This document shows positions 5,801 through 7,760 of a DNA stretch of 7,760 nucleotides, piece after piece (the first letter of the stretch is position 1; every line of letters begins with the position of its first letter). The position numbers and the translations under genes are program-made. Source of the DNA: Flavipsychrobacter stenotrophus (GTDB lineage Bacteria > Bacteroidota > Bacteroidia > Chitinophagales > Chitinophagaceae); assembly GCA_947379685.1 (NCBI GenBank), contig CANCOG010000226.1, positions 1 to 7,760 of the forward strand, given 5' to 3'. The notes below the pieces were generated by a model that saw only the letters and a list, made by a program, of their open reading frames with translations, did no database searches and was not told where the DNA came from.

Positions 5801-7760
5801 GTTTCCGGTTGAAGATGTAGTATTCCGCAGCACTTCAACGTTGTTATTGTTACTGAGTGCAGCCACCACATCAAGTTTGCCATCGCCATCAATATCGGCC
5901 AGCTTCACGTTCTGTGGTTTTCCGGCAAGGGTTATTTTATTATACAATGTGAATGATCCGGAAGATATGGAACCTGACGCACTGGTGTTCAGGAAGACAG
6001 AAACTGTCGAACTATCATAATTGTTGACGACCAGGTCAGACTTACCATCACCATCGAGGTCACCAATGGCCCCGGTATATGGAGTTGAGTTGGCTGAGGT
6101 TGTCGCAAGGGTTACATTGTTCTTAAAGTTCAAAGTATCGTTTTTAAAATAGCTGTTGGTAAACACAGGTGTGAAGAAACTGTCTTCATATGCCGTCAGG
6201 TTACTGGTGGCATTCAGCACGCTTACCGGTGCAAAAGTTGCCCCTGATGGAACAACAACTGAAAGGGAAGTAGCGGAAGCAGAAGAAACCGAAGCCTTTG
6301 TTGCACCAAAATATACTTTATTATTAGCTGCAGTAGTATTGAAATTTGTTCCCGTTATAGTAACAGTGGCCCCTTTATTGGCGCTGTTAGGGCTTACAGA
6401 TGTTATAGTTGGAAAAAGTTGCAGTGGGTTATTGCGGATGACCGAAACGGTGGTAGTGCCGGAATTAGAAACGGCAATATCGGGAATACCGTCGCCATCG
6501 AGGTCACCAATTGCTATACCCAATGGTGTTGTGCCCGTGGCAAAATCAGATTTTGCTGCCAGTGATCCGGAGCCTATCGTACCGCTGGTAGCGGTATTGC
6601 GGAAAACTGAAACAGTATTGGAACTTGCGTTTGCGACGCCTATATCCACCTTCCCATCGCCATCAAAATCCCCAACAGCAAAGTCTCTTGGAGACGAACC
6701 TGTGGTAAAGTCAACTTTCGATGCAAATGATCCGGATGTTATTGCGCCACTCGTGGCAGTGTTGAGAAAAACAGATAAAGTACCTGAGGTCTGGTTTGCA
6801 ACAAGCAGCTCTGGTTTGCCATCACCGTCAATATCTGCGGCCGTAAGGCCCCAGGGGGCCGTTCCTGTCGTAAAATCAACCTTTGCTGCAAAAGAACTTG
6901 AGTTGACAATATTTGTTGTTGCTGTATTCCTGAAAACCGAGACAGTTGTAGTTCCATTATTGGTAACAGCGATATCCGGCTTGCCATCCCCGTCAAGGTC
7001 GCCGGCATATATTTTCTTAGGCGTGGTACCCGTTGTAAAATTGGCTGCTGCGGCAAACGAAATGAAACCAGCCGATCCATTATTTTTTAAAACGGACATA
7101 TTTGTGGATCCGCTGTTCGCAACGGCAATATCGGGCTTTCCATCCCCGTCAAAATCAGCAACCCCTAGGTCAAAAGGAGTTGTGCCAACGGTAAAGTCAA
7201 CCTTTGCAGAGAACGAGCCAGTAGTTATTGTGCCACTTGCTGCGGTGTTCCGGAAAACGGAAACGGACGCCGATCCGCTATTAGTTACTAATATGTCCAG
7301 TTTTCCATCTCCGTCAATATCTGCAATTCGAACATTGGCTGGGGCTGTACCCGTCGTAAAATCTACTTTTGCGGCAAACGAACCACCGGTAATGCTGCCG
7401 GATGAACTGTTGTTTCTGTACACAGAAATTTTTGCCGAACCGGAGTTGGCAATCACCATATCAGCTTTGCCGTCACCATCCAGGTCACCAAATACGACTG
7501 CCTGTGGCGTTGTCAAAGAAGTGAAATCAACTTTGGTAACAAAGTTAAGTGTCCCCGATAAATAGATACTGTTATCATATTTTGGTAGATAAGCATATTG
7601 CTCATAACCTGAAAGACCAGTAACGCTATCTAATACCGAGATCGGTGCCAGCGTGCCGCTAACCGGAGATATAACAGTAAGCGATCCAGCCGACGCTGTG
7701 GTAACTACAGCCCTTGTAGCCCCAAAAAATACTTTATCATTTACCACAGAGGTGTCAAAG
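2846..7760 (-). CDS. Giant secreted FG-GAP/VCBS repeat surface protein with TIG domains and T9SS sorting domain (N-terminus missing)
   Basis: The frame is open from the right edge (last full codon 7757-7759) to TGA at 2846-2848, at least 1,637 residues. Residue 1 below is the GTG at 7745-7747, used only as a numbering point: homologous TIG sequence continues upstream of it, so the true start is outside. Order: partial IPT/TIG domain (1 to about 60); seven FG-GAP/VCBS repeats with DxDGDGxxD loops beginning at 88, 143, 198, 250, 305, 360 and 415; second TIG domain (about 445-520); seven more repeats with loops at 563, 618, 671, 722, 781, 836 and 891; Ig-like domain (about 920-994); a 'W..NW..G.VP' beta-rich module (about 996-1157); a long region rich in aromatic residues (about 1160-1545); T9SS sorting domain (about 1552-1633). 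FG-GAP repeats fold into Ca2+-binding beta-propellers, as in integrins. The likely role is a cell-surface or secreted adhesin/scaffold; the ligand is unknown. It has only two cysteines after residue 1 (C931, C1013) and no catalytic motif that I recognise. Confidence 0.92.
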   Translation of the reverse strand, partial: FDTSVVNDKVFFGATRAVVTTASAGSLTVISPVSGTLAPISVLDSVTGLSGYEQYAYLPKYDNSIYLSGTLNFVTKVDFTSLTTPQAVVFGDLDGDGKADMVIANSGSAKISVYRNNSSSGSITGGSFAAKVDFTTGTAPANVRIADIDGDGKLDILVTNSGSASVSVFRNTAASGTITTGSFSAKVDFTVGTTPFDLGVADFDGDGKPDIAVANSGSTNMSVLKNNGSAGFISFAAAANFTTGTTPKKIYAGDLDGDGKPDIAVTNNGTTTVSVFRNTATTNIVNSSSFAAKVDFTTGTAPWGLTAADIDGDGKPELLVANQTSGTLSVFLNTATSGAITSGSFASKVDFTTGSSPRDFAVGDFDGDGKVDIGVANASSNTVSVFRNTATSGTIGSGSLAAKSDFATGTTPLGIAIGDLDGDGIPDIAVSNSGTTTVSVIRNNPLQLFPTITSVSPNSANKGATVTITGTNFNTTAANNKVYFGATKASVSSASATSLSVVVPSGATFAPVSVLNATSNLTAYEDSFFTPVFTNSYFKNDTLNFKNNVTLATTSANSTPYTGAIGDLDGDGKSDLVVNNYDSSTVSVFLNTSASGSISSGSFTLYNKITLAGKPQNVKLADIDGDGKLDVVAALSNNNNVEVLRNTTSSTGNPTFAGRVDLAAGNVSAVSAITDFDGDGKADIAVSLPAGLIGILRNTSTAGSVSFAAVVNVTVGSVPSGLCFADLDRDGLPDIATVNSGFTGSAYSGSTASVSRNTSTPGNISFATAATLTTGSGPIDIAAADIDGDHKADLLVTNFNDGTFSVFRNIASPGSLTSGSFSTRVNFTAGSGPTGIAAGDLSGDGKLDVVVSNAFSNTVSMFRNTASSGSITSGSFAAKLDFATSANPAAVTIGDLDGDGYPDVVTGNSGSNSISILRNYPLPDIGPISGGASICAGGGTTSLTNTVGGGTWSMTNGNATINSSGLVSGVSVGNDTAIYTIVAGGDTSNARFPITINAMQWLGATSADWNNAANWSCGYVPGTTNDVIIPIGTTYSPVIGVSVNDTIRDMVIASGAVVTLSSGATLAIRGNLTNNGSIAGAGTLSMNNTIAQTVGGIGSVSNFNVSNSSGVTVNTGSRLTVKSVLSLTSGFLATGDSVVLYSDSFGSARVAPLTTGTSITGNVKVNQYMSGGRRAYRFWAHPFNDYIPLTQLINYIDISGPGGVGNGFTTTSSNAPSAYWYNTYGGNSSLNYDPGWRQFASAYATTDSNKFKQYQGIRMYYRGAKEEGLWTLSYRPSPTVVSQWGVLNQGGQDIPLHRGSSALQDYTMVGNPYASPVDIGTVIFNAAAAGRINGAYFWVWNPFLGVAGQFQSLPYSTGGGSPAPIPYYLQSNDAFQVRTLHDGDLLNFTEANKSATVSNAYSLMKARQDFVSLYVYDVNYHPYDMFYARFDSAATEAEDIKFDGGKPAGADFNFYSLSSDKHRLSVDVRPFTVNGIIPLGVGSSYEQDYIIRVENLAVPEGGRVYLHDKLLKRLMLLQQGTEYRFSVTKEQNTQGEERFELILESTDLSSAATSTGLEINLIPNPATDQVSISFRQSKPAKVSVQLLDMSGVSVYNNSVDPKQNGFVNVSLANLAPGAYILELTVDGKKEQRQLIKE
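2849..3094 (-). other. T9SS C-terminal sorting domain of the giant protein
   Basis: Residues about 1552-1633 carry the type A pattern: LIPNPATDQVSISF, then VQLLDMSGVSVYN, LANLAPGAYILELTVDGK and a short basic end (QRQLIKE). It corresponds motif by motif to the C-terminus of the M28 peptidase (NKPNPA, ITDLNGK, GTYMYTLVIDGK), so both proteins should be cargo of the same secretion system. Confidence 0.9.
4277..4990 (-). other. Ig-like domain and beta-rich module
   Basis: Residues about 920-994 (GGASICAGGGTTSLTN, GGTWSMTNGNATINSSG, VSGVSVGNDTAIYTI) match the pattern of Bacteroidota Ig-like/Big2-type domains. Residues about 996-1157 start with WLGATSADWNNAANWSCGYV and continue as short, evenly spaced beta strands (TLAIRGNLTNNGSIAGAGTL), a style typical of beta-helix or stalk-like surface modules. 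The names rest on pattern only. Confidence 0.6.
4997..6139 (-). repeat. FG-GAP/VCBS repeat block B, seven copies
   Basis: Seven repeats with loop spacings of 55, 53, 51, 59, 55 and 55 residues. Loops 4 to 6 depart from the consensus: DLDRDGLPD (722), DIDGDHKAD (781) and DLSGDGKLD (836, a ligand Asp replaced by Ser). The block aligns with block A at an offset of 475-476 residues and so appears to be its duplicate, with weaker Ca2+ sites. Confidence 0.87.
6188..6415 (-). other. IPT/TIG domain 2 between the two repeat blocks
   Basis: Residues about 445-520: PTITSVSPNSANKGATVTI, then TGTNF, NNKVYFGATKA and a VVVPSGA strand. This is the classical IPT/TIG pattern (SVSP..G..VTI.G.nF). It separates the two propeller blocks and shows what the cut-off first TIG domain probably looks like. 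Confidence 0.85.
6428..7564 (-). repeat. FG-GAP/VCBS repeat block A, seven copies
   Basis: Seven protein repeats of 52-55 residues (spacings 55, 55, 52, 55, 55, 55). A typical unit reads DLDGDGKPDIAVANSG, then a SVFRNT strand, a Gly/Ser-rich turn, SFAAKVDF and TTGTTP. The Ca2+ loops are nearly perfect in all seven copies; the fifth has Glu (E313) in the last ligand position. Seven units fit one closed seven-bladed propeller. Confidence 0.88.
7568..7760 (-). other. Partial IPT/TIG domain 1
   Basis: The visible end of an Ig-like IPT/TIG domain: NDKVFFGATRA, then a Ser/Thr-Val strand, then LAPISVLDSVTGLSGYE. It aligns without trouble to the second TIG domain (NNKVYFGATKA, FAPVSVLNATSNLTAYE), about 472 residues downstream. 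The start of the domain is off the edge. Confidence 0.75.

Noticed and set aside
4997..7564. Regular spacing of about 165 bp that could suggest an array of repeats such as CRISPR or a satellite.
   Set aside because: The period equals the 55-residue protein repeat, the DNA units are diverged, and there are no short identical repeats with unique spacers.
6156..7565. A plus-strand open frame of 469 codons opposite the repeat blocks.
   Set aside because: It is antisense to the FG-GAP repeats. Its translation is a low-complexity periodic shadow (recurring FPSPS and PVVKSTF words) created by the repeated codons of the real gene. It has no family features, and the minus-strand frame is clearly the coding one.
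7745..7747. GTG as the true start codon of the giant gene.
   Set aside because: The frame stays open to the window edge, and the residues on both sides belong to a TIG domain that would be cut in the middle. No signal peptide follows this GTG.

Overview
The window looks like a chromosomal segment from a Bacteroidota bacterium, most likely of the Chitinophagales/Sphingobacteriales type. The grounds are two proteins that end in type IX secretion system (T9SS) type A sorting domains, an aspartase C-terminus of the Bacteroidota type, an A/T-rich leader without Shine-Dalgarno sequence before the one visible start codon, and an FG-GAP/VCBS repeat surface protein with the Ig-like and 'W..NW..G.vP' modules common in that phylum. 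The phylum call is inference from protein style; no rRNA is present.

Layout. (1) 1-190, plus strand: the last 62 codons of an aspartate ammonia-lyase (aspA) or close fumarase-superfamily relative. (2) 231-1964, plus strand: a complete secreted zinc peptidase of the M28 family (577 aa) with signal peptide, all expected metal and catalytic residues, a short Fn3-like linker and a T9SS sorting domain. It starts 40 bp after aspA. (3) 1965-2845: an 881-bp gap without a convincing gene. It holds several hairpins, three tiny open frames of uncertain status, and at its right end a strong intrinsic terminator. (4) 2846-7760, minus strand: most of a giant surface/adhesin-like protein (more than 1,630 aa visible) whose N-terminus lies beyond the right edge. 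In protein order it has a partial IPT/TIG domain, seven FG-GAP/VCBS repeats, a second TIG domain, seven more FG-GAP/VCBS repeats, an Ig-like domain, a beta-rich module, a conserved-looking pre-C-terminal region and a T9SS sorting domain.

The peptidase and the giant protein converge on the 881-bp gap. Both should leave the cell by the same secretion machine, one as an enzyme and the other as a large Ca2+-binding scaffold, but nothing in the sequence shows that they act together. The aspartase fragment is ordinary cytoplasmic metabolism. I see no mobile element, CRISPR array, tRNA, rRNA or defence system. The most notable structure is the internal duplication of the giant protein: a TIG domain plus seven repeats, about 475 residues, present twice, with cleaner Ca2+ loops in the first copy than in the second. 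The structured intergenic gap is the second item worth a look.
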